Part shown: one piece after another, positions 9,673-18,869 of the stretch
Position numbering within the stretch: position 1 is the first letter of the stretch
Layout of the letters: each line of letters begins with the position of its first letter
Origin: Massilia sp. 9I
GTDB taxonomy: Bacteria > Pseudomonadota > Gammaproteobacteria > Burkholderiales > Burkholderiaceae_D
Length of the DNA: 64,000 nt
Reading direction: 5' to 3'
Assembly (NCBI RefSeq): GCF_902506415.1
Contig: NZ_LR733275.1
Coordinates: forward strand, 755,651-819,650
The notes under the pieces: model-generated
Told to the model about the DNA's origin: nothing
Database searches by the model: none
Seen by the model: the letters and a program-made list of their open reading frames with translations, nothing else
Position numbers and translations under genes: made by a program

Positions 9673-11439
9673 GTGCAAGAGCAACACGCATTTCCCTTCC
9701 TGCGGGAGATCCTGCTTTTCCTGATCCTCTCCGGCATCCTGATCCCCACCCTGCAGCGCCTGCGCATCAACCAGGTGATCGGCTTCCTAGCCGTCGGCAC
9801 CCTGGTCGGCCCCTTCGGCCTGGGCCTGCTGGCGGAAGACCTTCCCTGGCTCGCCTTCCTTACCTTCCCGCGCGACGATGGCATCTCGATGCTGGCCGAA
9901 ATCGGCGTGCTGTTCCTGATGTTCATGATCGGCCTCGAACTCTCGGCGGCCCGCCTGTGGGCCATGCGGCGCTGGGTCTTCGGCGCCGGCACTGCGCAGG
10001 TGCTGATCACCGCCGCCCTGATCGGCGGCGCCCTGATTCTGTACGGCCTCGATACGCAGGCCTCGGTCATCCTCGGCCTGGTGCTGTCGCTGTCCTCCAC
10101 CGCCGTGGTCATGCAGCTGCTGGCCCAGCAGCAGGCCACCGGCAGCCGCCTCGGCCAGGCCGCCTTCGCCATCCTGATGCTGCAGGACCTGGCCGTGGTG
10201 CCAATCCTGCTCCTGATCGGCGCGCTGGGAAGTGGCGCAGGCGATGGCGTCGCCATGCTGGCCATCACGACTTTAGCCAAGGCAGCCATCGCCATAGCCC
10301 TGATCTACCTGGTCGGCGGACGCGTGGTCCACAAACTGTTCCGCTCCTTCGCCGAGCACCGCCAGCCGGACGTCTTCATGGCCCTGATCCTGCTCAGCAC
10401 CTTCGGCATCGCAGGCCTGTCCGCCGCGGCCGGCCTGTCGATGGCGCTGGGCGCAATGATCGCCGGCCTGCTGCTGGCCGAGACCGAGTTCAAGCACGAA
10501 GTCGAACTGATGGTCGAACCCTTCAAGGGCCTGCTCATGGGCCTGTTCTTCATGTCCGTCGGGATGAGCATCGACACGCGCCAGATCCTGGAAGCGCCCC
10601 TGCTGCTGGGCGCCGCGCTGGCGGGGCTGGTGCTGATCAAGGCCGTCGTGGTGGCGCTCTTGACGCGCATCGGCGGCCTGCCCTGGGGCCGCGCCGTCGA
10701 GGGCGGCCTGCTGCTCGGCCAGGGCGGCGAATTCGCTTTCGTGGCGATCGGCTACGCCATCACCTCGAAGGTGCTGGACCCAAGCCTGGGCGCCCGCGTG
10801 ATGCTGGTGGTGGGCCTGTCGCTGTTCATCACGCCCCTGCTGGCGCGCCTCGGCCGCGCCATCGGCGAGCGCCACGAACACGCGGCGTTGCAACAGGCCG
10901 CGGCAGCCGACGACCAGGAACTGGCGTCGGCGCGCGGACGCGTCATCATCGCCGGTTTCGGCCGCGTGGGGCAGCAGCTGGCCAAGCTGCTGGGCGAGCA
11001 GAACATCCCCTTCGTCGCCTTCGAATGCAACGCCAAGCTGGTTTCAAAACTGCACGCCGAAGGCAAGCCAGTCTACTTCGGCAACGCCTCGCGCCCCGAG
11101 CTGCTGCGCCGGGTGCATGCCGACGAGGCGCCTGCCATCGTCCTGACCATGGACCATCCGGCGTCTGCGCTGCAAGCAGTACGCGGCATCCGCCGCGAAT
11201 ACCCGCACGCGCGCCTGTTCGTGCGCTCGCGCGACGAGAAGCACGCGCGCGCCCTGCGCCAGGCCGGCGCCAGCGTGGTGGTGCCGGAGACGCTGGAAGC
11301 CAGCCTGCAGCTGTCGGCCTTCGTTCTGGAGTCGATGGGGCTGGACGAGCGCCTGGTCGACGGCATCGTCGACCACGAGCGCGACCTGTTTGCGGCAAAG
11401 CTGCTGGAGCCCGAAGCGGACCTGGCGAAAAGCCGTTAG
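9673..11439 (+). CDS. CPA2-family monovalent cation/proton antiporter with TrkA-N domain (KefB/YbaL-like)
   Basis: 588 residues. Residues 1-385 contain about twelve transmembrane helices of the Na+/H+ exchanger fold, with signature stretches GFLAVGTLVGPFGLG, LFLMFMIGLELS, ALGAMIAGLLLAETEF and LLLGQGGEFAFVAIGYA. The cytoplasmic part begins at about residue 420 with a Rossmann TrkA-N domain (VIIAGFGRVGQQLAKLL, FGNASRPELLRR) that would gate the channel by nucleotide. It exports K+ or another cation in exchange for protons at the inner membrane. The start is a GTG at 9673; no strong ribosome site is visible. It ends in a 4-base convergent overlap with the next gene. Confidence 0.9.
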   Translation: MQEQHAFPFLREILLFLILSGILIPTLQRLRINQVIGFLAVGTLVGPFGLGLLAEDLPWLAFLTFPRDDGISMLAEIGVLFLMFMIGLELSAARLWAMRRWVFGAGTAQVLITAALIGGALILYGLDTQASVILGLVLSLSSTAVVMQLLAQQQATGSRLGQAAFAILMLQDLAVVPILLLIGALGSGAGDGVAMLAITTLAKAAIAIALIYLVGGRVVHKLFRSFAEHRQPDVFMALILLSTFGIAGLSAAAGLSMALGAMIAGLLLAETEFKHEVELMVEPFKGLLMGLFFMSVGMSIDTRQILEAPLLLGAALAGLVLIKAVVVALLTRIGGLPWGRAVEGGLLLGQGGEFAFVAIGYAITSKVLDPSLGARVMLVVGLSLFITPLLARLGRAIGERHEHAALQQAAAADDQELASARGRVIIAGFGRVGQQLAKLLGEQNIPFVAFECNAKLVSKLHAEGKPVYFGNASRPELLRRVHADEAPAIVLTMDHPASALQAVRGIRREYPHARLFVRSRDEKHARALRQAGASVVVPETLEASLQLSAFVLESMGLDERLVDGIVDHERDLFAAKLLEPEADLAKSR

Positions 11440-12683
11440 GACCAGTTCTTATCCGGCTGCATATTCAGCCGATAGGCCGCATCGATCACGTCCTGCAGTT
11501 CAACCGGATCGCTGAACGGATCCACGTCCAGTTCCGTGACCCGGTTCAGTTCCTTCTGCCAGCGCCGCAGTTCGTCGACGTATGGCTGGTGCGGCACCCG
11601 CCTCAAGACGCCGTTTTCCTCGGCGATGTCGCAGATGCCGTTGTTCACCCATTCGCCGGTATGCCAGTCGGGCATGTCGATGCCGGGAAACAGGCAGACG
11701 CCCTGCAGGTCCATGCCGCGCCGGACGGCCGCCAGCGACTCGCCCATGACGTCGCGCAGCCAGTCGGCGCGGCCGTGACCGAGGCCGCTGGTTTCGCCGA
11801 TGATCATCGGCCGGCGATAGCGCTGCCAGACCGTGTCCAGCATGTCGCACAGTGGCGCGATGCGGTCGTCACCCGGCGCCAGTGGCGCATGCGGCCCCTG
11901 CTCGCGGTATTCCATCTGGCCGAAGGAGTAATTGTTGGCGCCGACGATATCGAGGATCTCGGGTGAGCCGCCGAACTCGGGGTGCTCGCGCCCGGCAATG
12001 ATGTCCCAGGCCAGGAAGGTGTCGGACTCGGTTTCATGGCGCGCGGCCTCGACCTGGTCGGGTCGGTCACGCGGCGCTACCACCCGCACCAGCGGATCGA
12101 TGTGTACCATGCGCGCTTGCGGGTCGACTTCGCGGATCGCCTTCACGCCGGCGATCGCTGCCCGGCACAGCGCCACGCGCAGGCGCATCCGGTCGTCGCG
12201 GCTGCAGCGGTAGGGCGCGGCCCAGCCCCATTCGCCGGCGCAGTAAGAGAAAAAGGTGATCTCGTTGATCGGCGTGAAGAAGTGCGGGCCACGGACCTTC
12301 GGGATCACATATTCGGCGGCGGCGCGGCAATAGGTGGCGAAGCGCTCCACGAAAGCATCCGAAAATGGGTCGAGATCTTCCGGATAGCCGTAGTGGCACA
12401 GATCCCAGATCGGCAGGACCTGCGAGGCATTCATGGCCTCGATAAACGGATCGAGGATCGAGAAGTCGCAGCAGCCATTGCGGTCGACCATCGGCCAGGG
12501 AATGCCTTCGCGGGCGACGGCGATTCCCAGCCGGTTGAGGATCCGGTAGTCCTCGGCGGCGTGGCGATCGTGTCCGGTCTCCGCGACCAGGTTACGCCGC
12601 ACACGCTCTTCGCCCCAGAGAAAATTGGAGCATTCGAAGCCGGACAGGAAGAAGGTGGGGAAGATCCCCGGGCGTTGTGCCAT
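11436..12683 (-). CDS. Single-domain GH1-like glycosidase-related protein
   Basis: 415 residues, cytoplasmic. A barrel protein of the same broad family as the N-terminal half of the fusion at 7148-9466: FFLSGFECSNFLWGEERVR, RILNRLGIAVAREGIPW, TPINEITFFSYCAGEWG with acid/base candidate E141, and MIIGETSGLGHG with nucleophile candidate E297. No reductase domain follows. ATG 12683 has an AGGGGGA ribosome site. The antiporter gene lies between the two glycosidase-like genes. Substrate is unknown, and catalytic function is inferred only from the two glutamates. Confidence 0.82.
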   Translation of the reverse strand: MAQRPGIFPTFFLSGFECSNFLWGEERVRRNLVAETGHDRHAAEDYRILNRLGIAVAREGIPWPMVDRNGCCDFSILDPFIEAMNASQVLPIWDLCHYGYPEDLDPFSDAFVERFATYCRAAAEYVIPKVRGPHFFTPINEITFFSYCAGEWGWAAPYRCSRDDRMRLRVALCRAAIAGVKAIREVDPQARMVHIDPLVRVVAPRDRPDQVEAARHETESDTFLAWDIIAGREHPEFGGSPEILDIVGANNYSFGQMEYREQGPHAPLAPGDDRIAPLCDMLDTVWQRYRRPMIIGETSGLGHGRADWLRDVMGESLAAVRRGMDLQGVCLFPGIDMPDWHTGEWVNNGICDIAEENGVLRRVPHQPYVDELRRWQKELNRVTELDVDPFSDPVELQDVIDAAYRLNMQPDKNWS

Positions 12684-12760
12684 GCTGTCCCCCTTTGGGT
12701 GCTCGCCTGGATCATCCAGGCAAAGGAATAGCATGCCACGGGTTCGCCCGGCCGAGCGCC

Positions 12761-14140
12761 CTATTCGAACAGTTCCGCGGACGCGAGCGGCACGTCGTCG
12801 TCACCGAGGCCGCCGATCACCAGGACCTTGCCGTTCGATAGCGTCGTCGCCGTGTGTTCCGTGCGCGCCCGTGCCATCACCGGGCCGGCGCTCGCATTGC
12901 GCGCAACGGGCGCATACAGCTCGGTGCTGGACGAGGCCTTTCCGTCGGTCGTGATGCCGCCGGCAACCAGCACGCGGCCATCGGACAGCGGCGCCGCCGC
13001 ATGCGAGAGCCGCGGCTGCAGCAGTTGACCGCCGTCCTTGAACGCGATGCCGCCGCCTGCGACCAGCGCGATCTTCGCGTAGAGGGTGCCGTCGTCCGGA
13101 CTCACGCCGCCGATGACGGCAAAGTCGCCGCTGGCGGTACGCACGACGGCCGTGCCGTACCGCGGGGCGGCGTCGTGCGCGGGAAGCGCCGCCGTGCTGG
13201 TCGCCAGGGCCGACACGTCGAACAGCTCCGGCTGCGCCGCGTGATTGGCCAGCGTCGCGCCGCCATAGATCACGACCGTGTTCGGCGTCACCGGCAGGGC
13301 CGCATGCCCGAACCTGTCTCTCGCCAGGGTCAGCGGCAGCCGGGTGAACTGGTCGGTGGCCGGATCGAACAGGTCGGCCGTGCTGGCCGCCGCATTCGCG
13401 GCGCTGCTCACGCCACCGATGAACAAGACCCGTCCGTCCGCCAGCAAGGTGGCGCTGTGCAGGCTGCGGGAGTGCAGCGGCTGCGTCGCGGTGGCGCGCG
13501 AGATTCCCGTGGCCGGATTGAAGCGTTCGGCGATAGGGCTGCCCGTCAGCGAGCGGGCGCCGCCGACAATCAGCACCGTGCCGTCGGCGAGGACGGTGGC
13601 GGTGTGGCCCACGCGCCCGGTCAGCAGCGTACCGGCCTGGCTGAAGGTGTTCGCCTGCACGTCATAGGACATGACGGCGACCGGATACGTGGCGCCCAGG
13701 TCCCGTCCCCCGAGCACCAGCACTTTGCCATTCGGTAGTTCGACGCTCCGGTGCTGGCCGCGGGCAAAGGCCATCGCCACCGGCGTGAAACGCTCGCGGT
13801 AACTCAGCTTCAGCGCCAGCTCGCGACTCACCTGGGCCTGGCCGGCAGTAACGACCAGGCGCAGGGTGGTATCTCCCTTCAGGGGCCCCAGCTGCAGCGG
13901 TACCCCGCTGGTCACAGGAATCGCACCCGGTTCGATGCGGCCGGCGCCACCGCTGAAGGTGGCGGTCACGCTGACGCTATCGCCGACGAAATGGCTGGCC
14001 TTGTCGCTGACGAAGGCGTCGATTTTCGGTGCGGCGGGCGCTGGACCTGGCGCGTCAGTGGACCCTCCGCCGCCGCAGCCTGCGGCAGTCGCGGTGAAGA
14101 GGAGCGCGCCAAGCGCACGCAGCGAATCTCGTCGTTTCAT
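12761..14140 (-). CDS. Kelch-repeat lipoprotein
   Basis: 459 residues. The lipoprotein signal ends in TATAAGCGGGG, giving an acylated Cys at about residue 22 after a Tat-like MKRRDS start. A short linker and an immunoglobulin-like region (residues 38-110) lead into six or so kelch blades marked by repeated GRVLFIGG, GKVLVLGG and TVLIVGG strands. A beta-propeller bound to the envelope is expected; ligand unknown. It lies 111 bases after the amine oxidase gene on the same strand and could be a distal member of that operon, but the gap makes it uncertain. Confidence 0.85.
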   Translation of the reverse strand: MKRRDSLRALGALLFTATAAGCGGGGSTDAPGPAPAAPKIDAFVSDKASHFVGDSVSVTATFSGGAGRIEPGAIPVTSGVPLQLGPLKGDTTLRLVVTAGQAQVSRELALKLSYRERFTPVAMAFARGQHRSVELPNGKVLVLGGRDLGATYPVAVMSYDVQANTFSQAGTLLTGRVGHTATVLADGTVLIVGGARSLTGSPIAERFNPATGISRATATQPLHSRSLHSATLLADGRVLFIGGVSSAANAAASTADLFDPATDQFTRLPLTLARDRFGHAALPVTPNTVVIYGGATLANHAAQPELFDVSALATSTAALPAHDAAPRYGTAVVRTASGDFAVIGGVSPDDGTLYAKIALVAGGGIAFKDGGQLLQPRLSHAAAPLSDGRVLVAGGITTDGKASSSTELYAPVARNASAGPVMARARTEHTATTLSNGKVLVIGGLGDDDVPLASAELFE

Positions 14141-14251
14141 GGAAGCTGTCTCGTGTACGTCATGTCAATACGCCGAGTCTAGCCAGACGACCTCATACAA
14201 CTTGCGCGAAATTGTCGTGCAAATGAAGGAAAGATGTACCGATTTGTGCGA

Positions 14252-15853
14252 TCAGCCCAGCACGCGCCGCGCTGCCTGACACCCCCACCAGGCGGCTTCC
14301 TCGAAGACCGAGAGACTGGAGAGGTCCGCATGCGCGAACAGGAGCGGACCGTCCGCATCGCGCAAGGCCGCGAGGCCGGCATTGCTGCGAAAGCCTGGCC
14401 GCGGCACCGCCATCGCATGCGCACGCAGGGTGATGTCCACACGTTCGACGCAAGGTGCGAAGGCCCAGCCATAGGCTTGCTTCAGGTCGCTGCCCGCCAG
14501 CTCCAGCAACGCCTCGGGGCTGGCCGACTGCAGCCAGCGCCGCGCTTCCAGGGGCGTGCGGCTGGAAAGCGCCGTGTAGGCGGTGAACACGGTCTTCTCG
14601 GGCGGGCGCGAGCGGATGTCCTGGTGCGTCGAGACGACGTAGCCGAGCCCCCTGCCCCCATAGACCACGTTGTCCCAGGCCAGCTGGCCATCGGGAAGCT
14701 CGCGCGGGAAGTCGCGCATCAGGAAGTTCGACACCATCCAGGGCGCATAGTCCGGCAGGTGCTTGTCCGGATCGAAGCCGTAACGCTCGATGCCGTCGAC
14801 CACCCGGCTGGCGACGAACAGGGGCATGGCGCAGATCGCGCGGCGGGCGCGCACGAGGAAGGTGTTTGGCTTGCCCTGCTTCAGCGTGAAGCACAGCGCC
14901 TCGACCTTGCCGTCGACTTCGCGCACGGAAGCCGCGGTTCCCGCCCGGCGCCGCGGTCCGGCCTTTGCCGCCAGTGCTTCCGCCAGCGGTGACAGCCCGC
15001 CGGGCCAGGTCAGCAGCGCATTCTCGTCCGCATTCGCGGCCTGGCCCCAGCGGCCTGCGAAATAATGGATGCCGGCCCAGGCGGAGACGCGCTCGATGCC
15101 GGCGCCGTAGTCATCGCGGCAGCAGTAGTCGAGGTACCAGCGCAGCGTGGCGGAGCGGTAGCCCTGCTCGCCAAGCCAGTGTGCGAAGCTGAGGCCGTCC
15201 AATGCCGTGAATTCAGGATCGCTGGAGGACAGCGCCAACGGGAAGACAAAGGCGCGCCGGCCATCGCCACCTCGCAGGTGGCGCATGTTCGCCATGGCGT
15301 CGAAGAAGCGTTTGTGCTCGGCCGCATCCACCGCGTCGGCGGGAACCAGGCCCTCGTGCCAGACGCCGTCGCGCAGCAAGCGTTCTTCCGGCCCGTGCAG
15401 GATGAAGCGCTCGTCGTAGTACGGCTTGTCCTGGTCGGCGCCGCGCAGCAGGATGCCGAGGTCGGCCAGCATCTCGCGCACGTGGCTGGATTCCGGTCCC
15501 GGCAGCGGCAGGTAATGTGCGCCCGTCGGGCAGGCCAGGTCGCCGTAGCGGCTGCCGGCGGCGTTCCCAAAGGCCTCCGGCCCGTCGAGCAGGAGAAAGT
15601 CCTCGTGCCCCAGCTTCCCGAGCTTCCATGCGGCGCTCAGGCCCGCGATGCCGGAACCGAGGATGAGGACGTCGGTGTCGATGGCCGACGATGGCGGCGG
15701 CAGTTGCCCGCGGTCGCGCAGGAAGTGGCCCTCTGCACGGCCCGGCGTGTGCACCGAGGGCGTCACCTCCTGCCAGCGATAGAAGCCGGCCGCCGTCGCC
15801 AGCCCGGCAGCCCCGGCGCCGGCCGCGCTGAGCAGGAAGGAACGGCGGTCCAT
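14252..15853 (-). CDS. Tat-type FAD-dependent amine oxidase-like protein
   Basis: 533 residues. A twin-arginine style start MDRRSFLLSAAGAGAAGL is followed by a dinucleotide-binding motif VLILGSGIAGLSAAWKLGKLG and an FAD-linked GSRYGDLACPTGAHYLPLP. The C-terminus GPLLFAHADLSSLSVFEEA is the second FAD contact region of flavin amine oxidases. It should be exported folded to the periplasm. Its ATG overlaps the stop of the membrane spermidine-synthase-like gene by one base (TGATG), so the two are translationally coupled; a polyamine or polyamine-modified molecule is the obvious candidate substrate. That link is inference from context. Confidence 0.85.
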   Translation of the reverse strand: MDRRSFLLSAAGAGAAGLATAAGFYRWQEVTPSVHTPGRAEGHFLRDRGQLPPPSSAIDTDVLILGSGIAGLSAAWKLGKLGHEDFLLLDGPEAFGNAAGSRYGDLACPTGAHYLPLPGPESSHVREMLADLGILLRGADQDKPYYDERFILHGPEERLLRDGVWHEGLVPADAVDAAEHKRFFDAMANMRHLRGGDGRRAFVFPLALSSSDPEFTALDGLSFAHWLGEQGYRSATLRWYLDYCCRDDYGAGIERVSAWAGIHYFAGRWGQAANADENALLTWPGGLSPLAEALAAKAGPRRRAGTAASVREVDGKVEALCFTLKQGKPNTFLVRARRAICAMPLFVASRVVDGIERYGFDPDKHLPDYAPWMVSNFLMRDFPRELPDGQLAWDNVVYGGRGLGYVVSTHQDIRSRPPEKTVFTAYTALSSRTPLEARRWLQSASPEALLELAGSDLKQAYGWAFAPCVERVDITLRAHAMAVPRPGFRSNAGLAALRDADGPLLFAHADLSSLSVFEEAAWWGCQAARRVLG

Positions 15854-17364
15854 CAGCGGATCACCTGGCGCCAGTCTTCCTCGAACTCGCGCACCAGCGA
15901 CTGAGTGTCAAGGCGGTTCGGCGCCATGGGGCGGCGCGGCATGTCGGGCGGGAAGTCGAACATGGCGCGCGTGGTTTCGCCGTTCAGGTAACGCATCGGC
16001 AGGCGGTAGCTGGTGGGCGGCACAAAGCGGCCCTGGGGTGAGGCCATGATGAAGCCCCACTCGCCGAAGGACGGCACATACAGGTGGTACGGCCAGGTCT
16101 GCAAGCCCACTTCACGCAGCGTCGCTTCGATGGTCCAGTAAGCATTCGGCGCAAAGAACGGCGACGTCGACTGCACCGCGATCAAGCCATTCGCCGCCAG
16201 ATGCTTGCGCAGCATGCCGTAGAACGGCACCGAATACAGCTTGCCGAGGGCGAAGCTGGACGGATCGGGGAAGTCGACGATGGCCACGTCGTACATGCCC
16301 GCTTCCTTCTGCAGCCAGATACCGGCATCAGCGTTGATCACCTTGACCCGCTTGTCCTTGAGGGATCCTTGGTTGAGCTTCACCAGTTCGGGACGGGTCG
16401 CAAAGGCATGCGTCATGGCCGGGTCGAGGTCGACCAGGGTCACTTCTTCCACCTGCGGATAGCGCAGGATCTCGCGTAGCGCCAGGCCGTCGCCGCCGCC
16501 CATCACCAAGACCCGTTTCGCCCAGGGCAGCGCCTGCATCGCCGGGTGCACCAGGGCTTCGTGATAGCGGTATTCGTCGCGCGAGGAGAATTGCAGGTTG
16601 CCGTTGATGTACAGGCGCAGGTCGTCCTTCCAGCGCGTGATCACCAGGCGCTGGTAGGGCGTGGTGGTCGAGTAGACGACGTCGTCACCGAAGAGGCCAT
16701 GCTCGCCCCACTCCACCATGCGGTCCGAGAAGCCGAAGCCCAGCACCAGCGTAAACAGCACCACGCAGGCGCGGATCGCCTTGCCGCGCAGGCGATCCAG
16801 CTCGGCGCGGAACACGTACAAGGTCCACATCGCGACGCCCACGTTGAGCATCCCGAACAGGAAGCCGGTACGCACCAGGCCGAGGTGCGGCGCCAGCACC
16901 AGCGGGAACAGCAGCGACACGGCCAGCGCGCCAAGGTAGTCGAAGGTCAGCACGCGGCTGACGATCTCGGCGAATTCGGTGCGGCGCTCGTTCAGCGCGC
17001 GCATCACCAGCGGCACTTCCATGCCGACCATCGCCCCGATCAGGAACACGGTCACGTACAGTACCATGCGGAAGGGCGCGCCCATCCAGGTGAAGGTCAT
17101 GAACAGCGTCGCCGCCGAGAGCCCGCCGATCAGGCCGACCGCCAGCTCGATGTCGATGAAGCGCGACAGCACGTCTTCGTCGCGCACGTATTTCGAGAAG
17201 TGCGCCCCCACCCCCATGGCGAACAGATAGCAGCCGATGATGGTGGAAAACTGGAGGACGGAGTCGCCCAGCAGGTAGCTGGACAATGCACCAGCAATAA
17301 GTTCGTAAGCGAGTCCGCAGGAAGCGACAACGAATACCGAAAGGATCAGAATTTTTTTGGTCAT
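15853..17364 (-). CDS. Membrane-bound spermidine-synthase-like aminopropyltransferase
   Basis: 503 residues. Residues 1-210 hold about seven transmembrane helices (YELIAGALSSYLLGDSVLQF, MEVPLVMRALNERRTEF). Residues 225-450 are a SpeE-type methyltransferase fold: VLVMGGGDGLALREILRYP binds decarboxylated AdoMet, VTLVDLDPAM follows, and the active-site loop reads DFPDPSSFALGKLYS. This is the long membrane form of spermidine synthase, not the soluble SpeE. First gene of the leftward operon and divergent from DUF350. The decarboxylated AdoMet donor would come from SpeD encoded at 20483-20842. Confidence 0.9.
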   Translation of the reverse strand: MTKKILILSVFVVASCGLAYELIAGALSSYLLGDSVLQFSTIIGCYLFAMGVGAHFSKYVRDEDVLSRFIDIELAVGLIGGLSAATLFMTFTWMGAPFRMVLYVTVFLIGAMVGMEVPLVMRALNERRTEFAEIVSRVLTFDYLGALAVSLLFPLVLAPHLGLVRTGFLFGMLNVGVAMWTLYVFRAELDRLRGKAIRACVVLFTLVLGFGFSDRMVEWGEHGLFGDDVVYSTTTPYQRLVITRWKDDLRLYINGNLQFSSRDEYRYHEALVHPAMQALPWAKRVLVMGGGDGLALREILRYPQVEEVTLVDLDPAMTHAFATRPELVKLNQGSLKDKRVKVINADAGIWLQKEAGMYDVAIVDFPDPSSFALGKLYSVPFYGMLRKHLAANGLIAVQSTSPFFAPNAYWTIEATLREVGLQTWPYHLYVPSFGEWGFIMASPQGRFVPPTSYRLPMRYLNGETTRAMFDFPPDMPRRPMAPNRLDTQSLVREFEEDWRQVIR

Positions 17365-17425
17365 TGAACAACTTTTGTTCTAAGATCGCTGTGCTGCAAC
17401 CCGATTATTTTCTCTGGAGAATGTT

Positions 17426-17812
17426 GTGCCCGCCATCCTAAACTATGTGCTCCATCTTGCGACGGCGATCGCGCTGGTTCTGGCATTTTTTGTGGTGTAC
17501 ACGCGGGTCACGCCTTATGACGAAGTGCTGCTCATCCGCCAGGGGAACTGCGCCGCCGCGGTGTCGCTGGGTGGCACCCTGCTCGGCTTTTCGGTGACGA
17601 TCGCCTCGGCGCTGATGCACACCGACGACTACTACGAATTCTGCGGCTGGGCCGCGCTGGCCATGCTCATCCAGGTACTGGTGTTCGTGATCGCCACCCG
17701 CCTCTTGCGCATGTCGAAGGACCAGATCGAACACAACAACCTGGGCTTCGGCACCCTGCTCGGCGCCATCTCGCTGTCGATCGGCCTGATCAACGCGGGC
17801 AGCATCTCCTGA
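17426..17812 (+). CDS. DUF350 membrane protein
   Basis: 128 residues with four hydrophobic segments. DUF350 family features are present: an N-terminal helix (YVLHLATAIALVLAFFVVY), TPYDEVLLIRQGNCAAAVSLGG, and a repeat-like second half with HNNLGFGTLLGAISLSIGLI. DUF350 proteins are inner-membrane proteins of unknown function. The GTG start at 17426 has TGGAGA upstream; the longer alternative is not supported. First gene of the rightward operon, 61 bases from the divergent membrane spermidine-synthase-like gene, so a shared control region is likely. Confidence 0.88.
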   Translation: MPAILNYVLHLATAIALVLAFFVVYTRVTPYDEVLLIRQGNCAAAVSLGGTLLGFSVTIASALMHTDDYYEFCGWAALAMLIQVLVFVIATRLLRMSKDQIEHNNLGFGTLLGAISLSIGLINAGSIS

Positions 17813-17843
17813 CTTCACCCCACCTGCATAAAGAGGAACCATC

Positions 17844-18869
17844 ATGTCTCTCGGCTCATTCATCAAGAAGCAGTTTCTCGACGTCCTGCAGTGGAACGAG
17901 GAAGGCGAAGGGGTTCTCGCCTGGCGCCACCCGATGGAGGACTTCGAAATCCAGAACGGCGCTACTCTTGTCGTGCGCGAGTCGCAGGTCGCCGTGTTCG
18001 TGGACGAAGGCCGCGTGGCGGACGTGTTCGGCCCGGGCACGCACCGCCTGACCACCTCCACCCTGCCGGTGCTGACCAACCTGAAGAACTGGGACAAGCT
18101 GTTCGCCTCGCCCTTCAAGTCGGACGTGTACTTCTTCAGCACGCGCGTGCAGACCGGCCGCAAGTGGGGTACGCCGCAGCCGGTGACGATCCGCGACCTT
18201 GACTTCGACATGATCCGCGTGCGCGCCTTCGGCATGTACTCCTATCGCATCGCGGACCCGCGCCTGTTCTTCACCGAGATCAGCGGCACCCGCGCCGTCT
18301 TCACCCGCGAAGAAGTCGAAGACCAGCTGCGCGGCCTGATGCTGGCCACCATGGCCAATTCGCTGGGCGCCTCCAAGATCGCTTTCCTCGACATGGCCGC
18401 CAACCAGACCCTGATGGCGCAGCAGATCCGCGGCGACCTGGCCACCGCGTTCGGCCGCTACGGCATTGGCCTGGACGAATTCAACGTCGCCAGCGTCAGC
18501 CTGCCGGAAGAACTGCAGGCAGCCCTCGACGAGCGCATCTCGGCCGGCATGAAGGCCAGCCTGGGCGCCGACAAGATGGGCGGCTTCACCCAGTTCCAGG
18601 TGGCGAGCAGCATCCCGCTGGCGGCCCAGAACGAAGGCGGCGTCGCCGGCATCGGGGCCGGCGCCGGTGCCGGCATCGCCATCGGCCAGGCCATGGCGCA
18701 AGGCATGCAGGGAGCCTTCGCTCCGCCGCAGCCGGCTAGCGTGCCGGTCGGCTCCGAGTCGATCGAAGACCGCCTGGCCAAGCTCAAGGGCCTGTTGGAC
18801 AAGGGCCTGATCTCGCAGGGCGACTATGACAGCACCAAGGCCGAGCTGCTGAAGAAACTGATCGGCTGA
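17844..18869 (+). CDS. SPFH/Band-7 protein of the YdjI type with SHOCT tail
   Basis: 341 residues. The N-terminus MSLGSFIKKQFLDVLQW and the block VVRESQVAVFVDEGRVADVF, GPGTHRLTTSTLPVL are the start of YdjI-like SPFH proteins (also called virion-core type). No transmembrane helix is evident, so membrane association would be indirect. A Gly/Ala stretch near residues 265-290 precedes a SHOCT motif at the end (IEDRLAKLKGLLDKGLISQG). In Bacillus this family partners PspA-type membrane stress proteins. Its TGA overlaps the next ATG (TGATG). AGAGGAA ribosome site at 17831-17837. Confidence 0.9.
   Translation: MSLGSFIKKQFLDVLQWNEEGEGVLAWRHPMEDFEIQNGATLVVRESQVAVFVDEGRVADVFGPGTHRLTTSTLPVLTNLKNWDKLFASPFKSDVYFFSTRVQTGRKWGTPQPVTIRDLDFDMIRVRAFGMYSYRIADPRLFFTEISGTRAVFTREEVEDQLRGLMLATMANSLGASKIAFLDMAANQTLMAQQIRGDLATAFGRYGIGLDEFNVASVSLPEELQAALDERISAGMKASLGADKMGGFTQFQVASSIPLAAQNEGGVAGIGAGAGAGIAIGQAMAQGMQGAFAPPQPASVPVGSESIEDRLAKLKGLLDKGLISQGDYDSTKAELLKKLIG

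Noticed and set aside
9957..11966. Plus-strand frame of 669 codons
   Set aside because: Overlaps the antiporter in another frame and continues antisense to the GH1-like gene; arginine/proline-rich nonsense composition.
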